A DNA stretch of 64,000 bases from Chrysomallon squamiferum (GCA_012295275.1 CM022674.1:14593374-14657373); one strand, 5' to 3'; counted from the stretch's first letter, positions 48,931 to 60,966 are shown. Made by a program: numbers and translations. The notes: generated by a model not told the origin, from the letters alone.

Positions 48931-50010
48931 AAATCTGATATTTTGTTTTCTCAAACATGAAACTTAGTAACAAGTCTGTGTCATGTGACTTCACACATCT
49001 GACACAAGCAAATATTTTCTAAATCTTAAAAAACAACTCCACATGGCTCGAGAACAGAAGATCAGTTCTTCTCACTGACAGAAAATAGAAATGAAATATT
49101 AGTTAGAAAAAAAACCTCTGAAATAATTTTGCTATTAAATAATTTAAATGATTTTATTTAGAAAGATTTCACCAGTTTAGGAGGAGAGTGTTTAATAAAA
49201 GGTTTTGGGATGCAGTCTTGTAACAGCACATGTAATTAAGAACAGTGAAATATAATTATATGCATCTTAAAACCCTTAATTTACAAATGTTTGTGTTCTT
49301 TCTGATAGTACAGGATGAATAAAAGGAATCAGAAATAGTCATTTTCACAAGTCATTCTTTACAAATGTGTTATTAATGAAAGCCTTTTCTCTTTTAACAT
49401 GAGACTGTAAAGTAAATAAATAAATAGTAATAAAAACACATTAAAAGAACAGAGACAGAGATTCGTTGAAGAGGACAGTTTATCAGTCTAGTTACATGGC
49501 AGAACATTACAGAATTGATTTTTTTTCTGTGTTGACCATTGAAACATGCAGCCTATTCGTGACATGCTGGTTTGATCTGTGTCTGCTTAGATAACACGAC
49601 AGTAACCAGCAGACTAGACTCCAGTTCAAAGAATTGATTTTTTTACATTGATATTTGTTTCAAGAGAGACACACACACACACGTAATCGACACTGATGGG
49701 TGAAGTATGTGGTTTGAACTGTTTGGTATTTAGAAAATATTGATATGAATCTCAGGTTGAAATTGTCAAAAATATCTCATTGTGTGACCGTAGTAAGTTT
49801 TCATCTCATATTGTCAGATTATATCGTTAGTTTTATTTCCTAAATAACTTATTTTTAAATACTGAAATGAACTTGTTCAAATAAGTTTTTTCCATATATA
49901 TATATATGTATACAAAATATAATTTTTTATTGATGTTAAGTTGTGAACAACATATATATTTCTTTCTCTTTTTGGTTTTCTTTCTTTCATTCAGTTATTT
50001 TTATTATTAA

Positions 50011-50065
<55 letters not shown>

Positions 50066-50340
50066 GTTGATGAACAGTATCAGATTAAAAGCTTACTCAA
50101 TGAAAATTTATATATCAGATGAAATAAAATTGGTCAAACGTAAGTATAAAAAGTTATTTTTAGATCAGTGACAGACAAAACGTCAGTGATTATGACAATC
50201 TGCACTTTAATCTGTTACATAAAAATCATATATATATACTTTATTTTTTATTTTTTTATTTTATTTTATTTTATTTTTTTGAATGTTATCACAGGCTTGT
50301 ATAAAATTGTCTTCTCTCACACTGTCAAATAAACAAAATT
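48931..50340 (+). other. INTS11 3' UTR and downstream sequence
   Basis: AATAAA-type signals occur near 49194, 49317 and 50328. An ATT microsatellite lies at about 50000-50065. No coding signal is seen. Confidence 0.55.
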
Positions 50341-50629
50341 TTCTTACCTATCTTTGTCGTCCTAAGTTTTAATCTTGTGTTTGTTATTCCGCAAATCTGT
50401 ACGTTTTTACTATAGAAAACAAAACTAGTTACCTCCCTTGATATGTGACAAATTTCCTCTAATTCAATTTTTTAATCGATTGTTATGTCTCGCCTACTTT
50501 CCCTAACTGCGTAAAAGTACATTTTCAGGTGATATTCCCAGAATTAACTCAGATGAAGTAGTAATAAGAAATTAATTAATTAACTAAATGATATTTCAAA
50601 ACAGTACTATTACGTGCCGTCAATCAAAA

Positions 50630-50731
50630 TGTATCACGTCATAGTTACAATTGTTGACGTCACAGACCCCATCCATTGTTGACGTTATATGTATTGCAGA
50701 AAAAAACTGCGGCAATACGACTAATGTCCAG
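50630..50731 (+). promoter_or_regulatory. CRE-rich promoter-like cluster with possible first exon
   Basis: Within 52 bp there are CACGTCAT (50635), a palindromic TGACGTCA (50655-50662) and TGACGTTA (50680). About 40 bp later an ATG at 50724 is followed by TCCAG and a strong donor-like GTAAAG at 50732, which could be a first exon ending in phase 2. No downstream coding exon could be linked to it, so this is a regulatory call only. Confidence 0.4.
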
Positions 50732-50750
50732 GTAAAGTAGTTTTTTATTA

Positions 50751-50785
<35 letters not shown>

Positions 50786-51206
50786 GATTATTGCTGTTAT
50801 TTTAGTTCTTATCAGTTAATAATTAAGCTACATTTATCAAAACAAAATGAGTCATTTTAGGAAGCTGCAGACTGCTGTAAGCTTCAGACTTGCTGTTAGT
50901 TTTTTCTGGTGATGACGTGTTAGTGTTCTATAAAATTTTAGTGTTTACAGAAAACTATGATGACTGCTAACATTCACAGTTTATTTTCTGCTGAGAAACA
51001 CTAAATATAGCACGTGTTTTCTGTGCTGCCTCTGTGCGATGTCAGTTTTATCTTTCATTTATAACAGAACATAAAATATCTTTAACACTCAGTACTAAAC
51101 ACACAAACTGTTGTTCAAACATACAGTTTATATAATATCTAAAATAACTGCATTGAACAGAAAGTATTAAATAACAAATCCTCCATAGTCAACGTATAGA
51201 TAAGTT

Positions 51207-51478
51207 CAGACATGGGCAACCTTTTTCGAGAAGTGGGTCACGTGAGACATGACTCATTCTCAGGCGGGCCGCAGTACTAATTTACACGATTTTGTGTTTT
51301 TACTTAGAGTTTATTTTAAGAAATTTTTCATTTTACTTTTACTTCGTGAACTGTTATAATTAAAAAAATTACATGTTTTTTGGTATATTAGTAAATACAA
51401 AATAGACTCATTTTATAAAATTTGAATTAACGTTATTTTCCTTGTGAAATTAGGCGGGCCGCAGTTTGCCCATCACTG
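51207..51478. mobile_element. hAT-like nonautonomous element, 272 bp
   Basis: Ends are imperfect inverted repeats: CAGACATGGGCAACC on the left and, on the minus strand, CAGTGATGGGCAAACTGCGG on the right. Both ends continue into GCGGGCCGC-type sequence (AGGCGGGCCGCAGT occurs in each half). The CAGNGNTGGGCAAAC terminus and GC-rich subterminal block are typical of hAT MITEs. The interior is AT-rich with no transposase. Flanks GATAAGTT and ATAAAAAT do not give a clean 8-bp duplication. Confidence 0.7.
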
Positions 51479-51599
51479 ATAAAAATGATTAAAGATAATT
51501 AATATTAAAAACAAGAACTGTTCGAGTAACAGAGAAGAGTACACGAATATGTGTTTATGTGTGAATGCTGTTAGTTTGCTGTGAATTATTGTTTCCAAT

Positions 51600-51690
51600 T
51601 ATTCAGTTCTATTATGTTCTGTTCTGTTCTGTTCTGTTCTGTTCTGTTCTGTTCTGTTCTGTTCTGTTCTATTCTATTTATTTATTTATT
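51600..51690 (+). repeat. (TTCTG)n and (TTTA)n microsatellites
   Basis: A TTCTG pentanucleotide run followed by a TTTA tetranucleotide run; frames over them are repeat artefacts. Confidence 0.88.
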
Positions 51691-51892
51691 TATTTGGAAG
51701 AAACAAACAACACCCAAATTATTCTCCGATCTGTATTATATCAATTATTTATGTTCACTGTTAGACTTGAGACACGACAAGCTACAATTCATTCTTCCAA
51801 AACCATAAAACATTTCTACTTCATAATCCCAGACTATATTTATTTACCTACTGTATGTTAAAAACTTGTAATTCGTGTTTGGTTTTAAAATC

Positions 51893-51894
<2 letters not shown>

Positions 51895-51941
<47 letters not shown>

Positions 51942-52146
51942 TGTACATACACACACACATACATACAGACATACATACACACATACATACACACATTCAT
52001 ACACACACATATATACACACACATACATACACACACATACATACACGCATGTACATAGATAAATACATACATACACACTTACATGCATACATACATACAC
52101 ACATACATACATACGTATATAATACACACACGCATACGCACATATA
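51895..52146. repeat. CA / CATACA microsatellite
   Basis: A pure CA tract grades into CATACA and CACACATACATA units over 250 bp. Confidence 0.9.
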
Positions 52147-52324
52147 ATCATTTATAAATTTAGCGCACACGAGAGAAAAATTTCAAACCTATGACTGACA
52201 CTTGATTCAAATTTAATAACAAAGATTTTTAAAGGTCTTATCCAAAAAAATAATTCGTTCATTAATTGTCAAAGCTGATAATATTAAAGCTCAAAAAAAA
52301 AAAAATAATAATAATAATAAATTA

Positions 52325-52333
52325 AAAAAATAA

Positions 52334-52383
<50 letters not shown>

Positions 52384-52412
52384 TGATGATGATGATGATG
52401 ATGATGATAAAA
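52325..52412. repeat. (AAT)n then (ATG)n microsatellite
   Basis: An AAT tract converts into a GATGAT tract, a typical compound microsatellite. Confidence 0.88.
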
Positions 52413-52537
52413 TGAATAAAAAATAATTCTGACAAAGATTAAGATACAAATTACTTTGAAATAACTAGACTGTTTATATTTGCATTCCAGGACAAAGAAA
52501 ACACTAACACAGATTAAATAAAATTAAATTTTAAAAA

Positions 52538-52568
<31 letters not shown>

Positions 52569-52576
<8 letters not shown>

Positions 52577-53620
52577 AAAGGAAGAACAAAAGAATAAATA
52601 AAATATCAACGTTATAGCACTTGAAATTAAAATACATTCACATATATAACATTAATCTGTTTTATTCCGAAAAATAAAAGAACTTAAATAAATTCTTTTT
52701 TTTTTTTTCTTTTTTTTTTAATAAATGATTACTGCATTTGATATCACAGACAGTGTGTTTTATCAGCGGAATCATAACAATATAGAATTCAGAACGTCGT
52801 CTACGTCATCTACGTCATCTACGACGTTTACAGCTTTCTCGTGTTAGGAACATCACTGCAGTAGTTGTGCATTTCGGAGTAATGTTTGACATTTGATATA
52901 AATGACAGTACATAAACACTGGATAATACAGTGCTAATATTAAAAGTATTATTTCTACTACTAGAAGTAGTAGAAGTAGTAGAAGTGGTAGAAGTAGTAA
53001 TAGAAATAGTAGTGGAAGTACTAAAAGTAGAAGAAGTAGGAACAATGGAAGTAGCTGTAGTAGTACTAGTAGAGATATTCACTCAGTTGTTTAGGATTTT
53101 TAGTTATTATATATTTTTTAAACTGTTTGTATATTTCTCTAGTTAAGAAAACAAATAAAATACATAAAGAAAGAACAAAAGAATAATAAGAACAACAACA
53201 ACAACAACAAAATATCAGTGTTACAGCACTTGAAATTACAATATGTTTACATATAAAAAATTATATCTGTTTTATTCCGAAAAATAAAAGAACATAAATT
53301 TTTTTTTTTTTTTTAAATAACGAAATGATTACTGCATTTCTTATCACAGTGTGTTTTATTAGCGGAATCATAATAATATAGATTTCAGAATTATATTATT
53401 ATTATTATTATTATTATTAGAAGTAGTAGTAGTAGTAGTAGTAGTCATACCTGTTTTTGCAAAAGCTATAGTAGAAATAGCAGTGCTGATAAGTGTGTTA
53501 GACGTAGTAGTAAGAGCAGAAGTAGTTGTGGTAGCAGCACCAGTATATTCATTGTTTTCATTAGGACTGTTTTGTTGCTGTTTTTAAACTGTTCGTACAT
53601 TTCTCGTGTTAAGAAAGTAA
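52569..53620. repeat. Tandem ~590-bp duplication downstream of the peptide gene
   Basis: The block starting ATACATAAAGGAAGAACAAA at 52571 recurs from 53160. Both copies share GTTTTATTCCGAAAAATAAA, a T-rich tract, ATGATTACTGCATTT and GCGGAATCATAA in the same order, then a TCTCGTGTTA segment. Copies differ by indels and by AGT-repeat expansions, so the duplication is not recent. Both lie on the 3' side of the minus-strand peptide gene and may be part of its 3' UTR. Confidence 0.75.
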
Positions 53621-53719
53621 ACACTGAATAAAAAAAAACGTTTTGTACAACATACTGTGCTGTGTAAATAATGTAAGAAAACAGTCTGTAAAGCGTCCAG
53701 TCCACTGGTTTTTCCTTTA

Positions 53720-55300
53720 TCAGAAATGTTTCGGCTTACAGCGCATGTAGTACGTGTTGTAGACAGGGTCCATGTTCACCTCGTTAGTGACTTGACAGCT
53801 CGTTCCGCTCGGACACGCACACCTACAGAACAACAACAACATTGTTATCAGCACAGACTTGTAAAAGTGCGTGTTACTCACAATAACACATCGATATTCA
53901 GTTATACTAGTTCATAAAACTTTCCTTTTTCTTTAATTCTTTATATGTATGTAATAACATATATTTAATATGATTTTTTATATGTATATAGTAACACATA
54001 TTTAATATGATTTTTTATATCTAATTTTAATATGAAAAGAAGATGGCATGTTGGTTTCACCTAATGTACAATATAACAAATAATAATAATAATAATAATA
54101 ACAACAGCTGTAGTACTACTAGTAGTAGTAGTAGTAGTAGTAGTATTAATAGTAATAATAGTAATAATAATAGTAGTAATTGTAGTAGTAGTAGTAGTAT
54201 AGTAGCAATAACAGTAGACTTAGTCGTAATAGTAGTAATAATTATAATAGTATTAATAATAGTAGTAGTAGTAGAAAATGTAGTAGTAGTAATAGTAGCA
54301 GTAGTAGTATAGTAGCAATAACAATAATAGGAGTAGTACAGTTGCAATAACAGTAGTAGTAGTAGTAGTAGTAGCAATAACAGCAGCAGTAGTAGTAGTA
54401 GTAGTAGCAGTATAGAAGCAATAACAGTAGTAGTAGTAGTAGTAGTAGCAATAACAGCAGTAGTAGTAATAGTAGTATAGTAGCAATAACAGTAGACTTA
54501 GTCGTAATAGTAGTAATAATTATAATAGTATTAATAATAGTAGTAGTAGTAAAAACAGTAGTAGTAGTAGTAGCAGTAGTAGTATAGTAGCAATAACAAT
54601 AATAGGAGTAGTACAGTTGCAATAACAGTAGTAGTAGTAGTAGTAGTAGCAATAACAGCAGCAGTAGTAGTAGTAGTAGTAGCAGTATAGAAGCAATAAC
54701 AGTAGTAGTAGTAGTAGTAGTAGCAATAACAGCAGTAGTAGTAATAGTAGTATAGTAGCAATAACAGTATTAGTATTGTGATTAGTATTAGCAGTAGTAC
54801 TAGTATAGTAGCAATAACTGTATTAGTATTAGGATTAGGATTAGTATAACAGTAGTTGTGCTAGAAGCAGTAATAATAATACTGCAGTAACTAAAGTAAC
54901 AGTAGTAAAAGTTGAAGTAGCATTAATATTAGTAATAATTAGAATAGTAGATGTTGTAGTGGTAGTAGTTGTAGTAGCGAAGAAACTTCAAAGATAAAAA
55001 AAAAATAATAATAATAAAAATGTAAAAAATATGCCGAGTTATGTTTGAGACAGCACGGAGAAGCGATCCCAGTGCCTAACAGAAAGTCACGAAGGTAACT
55101 TACGTTCCGTCGACGAAGCGGCAGTAGTCTGGAGTGATCGTGAACTGTCGTCGCCAGCGACACACCGCCCACCCACACGGCGTAGCGTACACACACTGTC
55201 GACTTGTGTTTGTTCTCCTCATCAACTTAAAGTAGAGTAAGTGACAGACGTTAATACAGACAGATACACAGACACCAAGGGTGTATTATGCATATGTGTT

Positions 55301-55386
<86 letters not shown>

Positions 55387-56359
55387 TGTGTACATCTATG
55401 CATATATACATGTGTGTGTGTGTGTGTGTGTATATATATAGGTAGATATATGTGGACGTGTTTCTTATTATTATTACTTCTTCTTTTTTAAGTTAACGTC
55501 TGTTCGCAGGTAAAATACGAAATAAATAAATAAATAAATAAATCCGCCTAAATTAAAAGCATTTTCGCAATAAAAATTTCTTTTATGATCATCTAAGGAA
55601 AAAAGAAGAAGAAGAAGTGGCACAAGAAAGAAAAACAAAAGTAGAACTGATTCGTGTATTTATAAATGAGTAAACATTTAAAAAATAATTTCTATTTCTA
55701 TCTGTCGGCGGAAGAAGCCCAATTATGAATTAAGGTATCTTCTTAATGAGGCGTAGGAATTTCCTCTTAATAAAGTTATTAACATGGGAAAAAAAGAAAG
55801 AAAAAAGGACTAAGATAAATTTATATATGTAGCATCTGTGTGTAGGTGTGGGTGTTGTATCAAAAATACTGTGACATAATCTTCTAAATCTTTTTAGACA
55901 TTCGCTTGATGTCCGCCAGTATGAGAGTGTGTTCGTGAAATCGCGCTGAAAAAACCAACGAAAATCGAGTTTGGTGTGATAGCCCTGATGCAAGTAGCGA
56001 AAACTGCGTATGTATGTATGTATGTATGTATATATATATATAAAAGCATTTTATTAGAACAATTAAGTAATTAATTTTTGTAAACAGTAAATTAATTCAT
56101 ATATAAGAATTATAAAATAATTTTCTGGAATTACGTTTAAAAAGATTTTAAAAGAGACCGTGAAATATTTTGAAATTTGAAAATAGAGGAATACAGCTAA
56201 TAATAAAGTCACTAATATAATAATGACAACAATAGCAACAACAACAAGAATATAAAAAAAAAGAAGAAAAAAAAGAGAGAGACATAAACGAAAATATCAA
56301 AAATACAAAAGTAGAGGAACGAGATGAATAAATACAAGATGTCATTTTCATCATCATTA

Positions 56360-56403
<44 letters not shown>

Positions 56404-56564
56404 TGTATTTGTATTGTCGTCGTTGTTGTTAGATGTTGTTACTGATGTTGTTGTCAGTGATTATGATGACGTTAAAAACATACCTCATACAGAAACTGCG
56501 AGCCCGTGCACAGAGTGACTCCTAGCGACAGACAGACAGACAAGACGAACACAGCCAACTTCAT
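53720..56564 (-). CDS. Secreted eight-cysteine peptide, 101 aa, unknown family
   Basis: Three exons join in phase: 56484-56564 (start MKLAVFVLSVCLSLG), 55104-55225 and 53720-53822 (end RCKPKHF, stop 53720-53722). Residues 1 to about 20 form a clear signal peptide. A dibasic RR at 30-31 could release a mature peptide starting near T32, and NTS at 33-35 is a glycosylation sequon. The mature part has eight cysteines at 38, 44, 49, 62, 69, 71, 77 and 96, enough for four disulphides, with a CACPSGTSC segment. The last part (CxCPxGxxC then a distant C) faintly recalls colipase/prokineticin or Dickkopf-type folds, but the spacing does not fit well and I make no family call. A TATA box lies upstream. 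It could be a hormone, a defence peptide or a matrix peptide. Confidence 0.85.
54090..54975. repeat. AGT-rich repeat with a 278-bp higher-order duplication
   Basis: The second intron of the peptide gene is mostly (AGT)n with GCAATAACAGTAGT motifs. The block from about 54196 recurs after exactly 278 bp (e.g. ACAGTAGACTTAGTCGTAAT at 54211 and 54489; GTACAGTTGCAATAACAGTA about 278 bp apart). Confidence 0.88.
55304..55440. repeat. (GA)n followed by TG/TA microsatellite
   Basis: An 80-bp pure GA tract (55304-55384) then TG and TATATA repeats in the first intron of the peptide gene. Confidence 0.92.
56340..56402. repeat. (ATT)n microsatellite
   Basis: ATT tract in the first intron of the peptide gene, close to its donor. 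Confidence 0.88.
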
Positions 56565-56624
56565 TTCCAGTGTTTTTACAACGATTTGACGTCTGCCGCA
56601 GTCGTGTCCAACTCTCCTGATGTA

Positions 56625-56720
56625 CTCTTCTTTTGATTGGCTTTATCTCAGCACGTGAAGGCCTGTTTATATATGCTTAGCTACCACCCACTATTTTCAT
56701 GGTCACGTGACGTATTGGAG
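56625..56720 (-). promoter_or_regulatory. TATA-type promoter of the secreted peptide gene
   Basis: On the minus strand TATATAAA lies at 56666-56673, about 100 nt upstream of the start codon, which predicts initiation near 56640. Further upstream, 56702-56713 combines an E-box CACGTG with TGACGT. A focused TATA promoter fits a tissue-specific secreted product, unlike the TATA-less housekeeping genes in the rest of the window. Confidence 0.6.
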
Positions 56721-56819
56721 GGATTCTAAAAAATTTTATGCATTGGCTTAAAGTTTGAACTGAATGAAAATACAAATTTGATGTCGGTAAAAGTTGACGA
56801 CAAATTTTTTTTTTTTTAT

Positions 56820-57519
56820 TTTTTTTTTTTTTTAGCGGAACGCGTGACGGTATCCCACAATGCATCTAATGTCAAACAGTTATACATGCTGATGAGAAAT
56901 CTGTCATCGACTGACATTCGATTAACACAGGAGTATCGAGGGATTAAGTAAGCAGTGAATGAAACAAGCTTATGCAAATTCTTCCACGACAACCATTCGA
57001 GTTAGCAAATGAAAGGTGTGTGAGCCATGATAATTCGAAGATTTGTAAAATATCGACCAATGGCTCTGTTCCCTAGATACCTGCCAAATATAGACAGCTT
57101 TATTTGCGTCGCTAAGACTAAACCAGAAAAAGAAATTAAATAAGAAATCTGTTAGGTTACATTTATAAGCGAAATTTATTTTCAAAACTTGGAAATCAAG
57201 CAAACATAAATAGCATGTCAGTTATATGTGGTTACCATGGTAAATTCAGCAAGCAAATCCTTATGACATTAATTGTTAAACTAATGAAAATAATTTAAAT
57301 ACATTTTTACACGTTTTATACAGATCACGAAATTTAACGATTCACATTCGAAGTTGTAATCAAAGAAAGGTGTTTATTCGAGGCAAAAATACTACAGTTC
57401 TGATTAAATATTTAATAACAGTCGATTACTCAAAATAAAAAAAATTAAAATGTTATATCATCTTGCTATCAATTACGACTTTGTATTATTAATTTATGAC
57501 GACGCATGGATTCTGCACT
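56820..57519. other. Intergenic, no gene seen
   Basis: TCCCACAATGCAT at about 56853 resembles part of the ZNF143-type promoter element. Otherwise there is AT-rich sequence without a convincing exon. Confidence 0.4.
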
Positions 57520-57895
57520 TCATATTAATTACACTGCACTTTTACATGATCACATGTTTTTAATGTCAAGGTCATTTCATAAACGAAATTAAACAAAACA
57601 TTTAACAAGCTGTAATTTAACAAACACATGACGTATTTTATTTGTGTTTCTCTAACATTTTTAATTTATTGCTGTGAAGTATTTAATATTTTTTAGACGC
57701 AGTATTTCTTCATTAACCGAGATCAAATATTTTTCATTGACTCAAAGATAAAACATGATCGCGCCATCTCCTGTTTGCGCGCGCAGTGTAAAGGGAATTA
57801 ATTAGTTTTCTATTTGAATGAGTTTGAATGATATCTCCGTGACATCTACGTGAGCGTTTTGTTTCATCGAAAACTTTCATCTGTTGATTTAGAAA
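57520..57895 (+). repeat. Left arm of a ~370-bp inverted repeat
   Basis: This segment is the diverged reverse complement of 60041-60404. Identity is highest around GATCGCGCCATCTCCTGT (57758-57775), where more than 30 bases match with two changes. The arms are about 2.1 kb apart. Confidence 0.85.
57761..57774 (-). promoter_or_regulatory. CTCF-like motif in the left arm
   Basis: On the minus strand the sequence ACAGGAGATGGCGC matches the CTCF core (AGRKGGCRS) fully and 12 of 14 positions of the longer consensus. Its partner in the right arm is in the opposite orientation, so the pair is divergent. Confidence 0.35.
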
Positions 57896-58019
57896 CTGTT
57901 TACTTTCATCTGTATTATGTAATGGATGGTAGCTATAGTTAGAATTAAATATTTTTAAAAGTGACTCAAAAATGATAACAAAAATTATCATTTAAATAAT
58001 AACAATAACAATAACAACA

Positions 58020-58088
<69 letters not shown>

Positions 58089-58538
58089 GAAGACGTCGGC
58101 GATGCAAAGGTAAACAACGAATACACAGTAACACACACACACACACACACATTAATTTCTAATGCCTACTTTAGTACTTTTGAAATGTATTTACGTCATA
58201 CATATAATGTATTATAATTACATCCCACTTTTCCTCTTTTTTTTTCGTTTAGTATAGAGAAATAATTTGTTTTTTCTGATGAGGGATCCTATTGATGTTA
58301 TTTTAACAATCAATCGTTAATATCCGCCCTCCCCCACACGTAATTAATTAACACGTTTGTGATTGTAATGAACGAATAAAAGAAGAAAGAAGGAACATAT
58401 CGTAATATGACAAAACGATATACTTTCATCTTATTTATTTATTTATTTTATTTAATTTTTGAAAGATTTTAACAACAACAAAAACAGTAATAATAAAAAG
58501 AAAACAATAACGATGATATTAATAAGAACAACAACAAC

Positions 58539-58579
<41 letters not shown>

Positions 58580-59693
58580 TAAAAATAATAATAATAATAA
58601 TAAAATAATAATAATAATAAATAATAATAATAATAATAATAATTAAATAATAATAATAATCGTTTATTATAGCCATCGTTATCGTCATATCTGAATCTTG
58701 TGTTTAAACAGACCAAAGCAAGGATACAGTGTGTTGATGTGTAAACAAAAAACACACGAAGACGTGAGCGGACGCACAGACAAGACAGATGAATGAAACT
58801 CAGTTGTTTAGAGCTGAAGTCTGGAAATCAGATACAACGAACGTGACTTATTGTTCTAACCGTGATTTTGTTTTATTCGTTTACCCCGACGACGTATGCA
58901 GTGACAACATCATCACACTGAGTCAACATCAGTCCATTAATATCAAATTTACCTCAGCAAACTAGGAGCGGTCAAATTAAAAGCTATTTTTAGATTTTCT
59001 AACAAATATATTTTTTGTGTGTGTGTGTGTGTTTGTTTTTTCCTTTCTTTCAAAACAATAACTGTTTAAAAGGATATAAGAGATGAGATGAACAATAAAA
59101 CGTGATGTTGGTAGAAAACTTGAACAGTTTGTAATTTTGTTTCTATTTCATAGGTTATTGATATAAGATAGCGAGTTATTGATTCCGATAAGAACATTGA
59201 CAAAACAACAACAACAATAACAACAAAAAAAAAAAACAACACACAAACAAACAAAAAAACCATAAATCACTTTACACTTGTTTTTAGCGTGCTCAGTATT
59301 ATTAAAAGATGTCACTTATTAAAATACTTTTAATTTTGTTAACCAGTAAATCGACTATAACTTCAAAACGAAAATTTATTTGTTGTTTATTTATTTGTTT
59401 CTGTTTTATTTCGAGTTGTAGCTGTGATTCCTCTCATGTCGAGACAGGATCAGTATTTCCCGTTCCAGCCACGACAGCAATAGAATCAACAGCATCAACA
59501 CCAATAACAACACTAATAGAAGCAACAGCAACAACAATGACATCATCACCTCTACCATAAAGCAACAGTAACAACAATGAAGAATTATGAAGAACATCAA
59601 CAATGACTAAACAGCAACAGAATAGGAAGAATTTCAAGTTGCGTCTAGTGATTGTAATTTAGATGTTTTTACATAACGAAAAGTTAATTTTAA

Positions 59694-59741
<48 letters not shown>

Positions 59742-60040
59742 AATAAATAAACAGAATATTTTTTTTTTATCGCTCTATACATACCTCTGTGTACAACCTA
59801 TTCCCTGCCAGCTCACGTCATTTCATTGTTGTTGACGTCATACATATTTCGTCAAGAACCGGAATTAAGTAACCAAGAAAACGAAAACGTTCGTGGACAG
59901 ACTTCCTTTTGTTGTTGTTGTTGTCTTAAAATCGCAACAGTGATTAAATAAAAATATCAGAAGACATTATTGTTGTTACGGTTAATTAATTTCAATTTTT
60001 GGAGACAATGCATTAAGTAACGTGGACTGAAAAAAAAAAT
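57896..60040. other. Spacer between inverted arms: AT-rich, microsatellites, no firm gene
   Basis: AAT tracts fill about 58022-58085 and 58545-58650. A perfect AP-1-type TGAGTCA lies near 58918. An 83-codon plus-strand frame at 59309-59560 starts with a hydrophobic stretch and ends in a Ser/Thr-rich repeat (ATTAIESTASTP); it has no splice context or homology I recognise. Confidence 0.45.
59814..59840 (+). promoter_or_regulatory. Paired CRE motifs
   Basis: CACGTCAT at 59814 and palindromic TGACGTCA at 59833-59840 repeat the arrangement seen at 50635-50662, with nearly the same spacing (19 versus 20 bp) and a shared TTGTTGACGTCA core. Confidence 0.4.
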
Positions 60041-60404
60041 ATTTCTAAATCAAAAGATGAATACTTATGAATGTTTTCTGATGAAACAAAATGCGATGTT
60101 GTTGTCACGAAGATATCATTCAAAACGCTTTTAATAGAAAAACTAATTAATTCCCTTTATACTGCGCGCGCTAACAGGAGATGGCGCGATCATGTTTTAT
60201 CTTCGAGTTAATATAAATACTGATCTCCGTTAACGAAAAAAGAAATGCTGCGCCTACAAACTATTAAACACTGCACAGCTACTAGAAACGTAAATAAAAG
60301 ACGTCATGTGTTATTATTTATGCAGTCGTTAAGTGCTTCGTTTAATTTCGGTTATCAAATGATATCGAACATGTGATCATGTAGAAGTGTAGTGTTATTA
60401 ATAG
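60041..60404 (-). repeat. Right arm of the ~370-bp inverted repeat
   Basis: Reverse-complement partner of 57520-57895, estimated at roughly 70-80% identity by eye with small indels. No terminal signature or target duplication identifies a transposon family. Confidence 0.85.
60174..60187 (+). promoter_or_regulatory. CTCF-like motif in the right arm
   Basis: ACAGGAGATGGCGC on the plus strand, the counterpart of the left-arm motif, in the most conserved part of the inverted repeat. Confidence 0.35.
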
Positions 60405-60771
60405 CAAGCACAAGACAAAAAAAAAAAAAAAAACACCTGTCAATAATAAAAATATATATATATATATATATATCGTAAGGTTTCGTATCATTTTTACTAG
60501 GTCACAGTGGCAGTCCAATGTCTTACGTTCTGTCTCTCCGACTGACTGATATTTTTATTCTACAATAGTAAATACTTTACATAGCTGCATAGTTCACTCT
60601 TTTATGAGATTTGCTAACATTTAAAAAAAAAAAAAAATTCTTTCTTTTCTTTTCTTACTTTTTTTTTTTTTTTTTCAAATTTATGACGGATTTGTTTTTA
60701 AAATATTAATATAAAATATTTCAAAGTTTTTCGGTAATTGCATATTTTACTGTATTACTCGATTCCGCATA

Positions 60772-60960
60772 CTAAAAACAACTGCATCCAAAATTTGTAT
60801 GACATGCGACATCCTGACCACAGTTTGTCTTTACTAAGTCACCTGTATCTCTCTTTACACCTATTTGTTTTTCATTTATAATGTCAAAACAAGTTTTAAA
60901 ATATTCATTGGTGTGGCTGTTATTAACAAAATCTTTAATGGAAGAATGTTTTAACAGCAT
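60772..60960 (-). CDS. Possible short coding segment, unknown
   Basis: A 62-codon minus-strand frame is free of low complexity and ends NCGQDVACHTNFGCSCF. The cysteine-rich tail suggests a secreted protein's last exon, and the amino-acid mix is not that of repeat noise. There is no signal peptide, no clear acceptor and no recognised family, so it may be a chance frame. Confidence 0.2.
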   Translation of the reverse strand: MLLKHSSIKDFVNNSHTNEYFKTCFDIINEKQIGVKRDTGDLVKTNCGQDVACHTNFGCSCF

Positions 60961-60966
60961 TCACAA

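Noticed and set aside
54057-54761. Leucine- and tyrosine-rich frames in the AGT repeat
   Set aside because: Trinucleotide repeat read in different frames within an intron of the peptide gene.
59309-59560. 83-codon frame with hydrophobic start and Ser/Thr-rich end
   Set aside because: Tail derives from a low-complexity ACAGCAACA-type stretch; no splice sites, promoter or family recognised.
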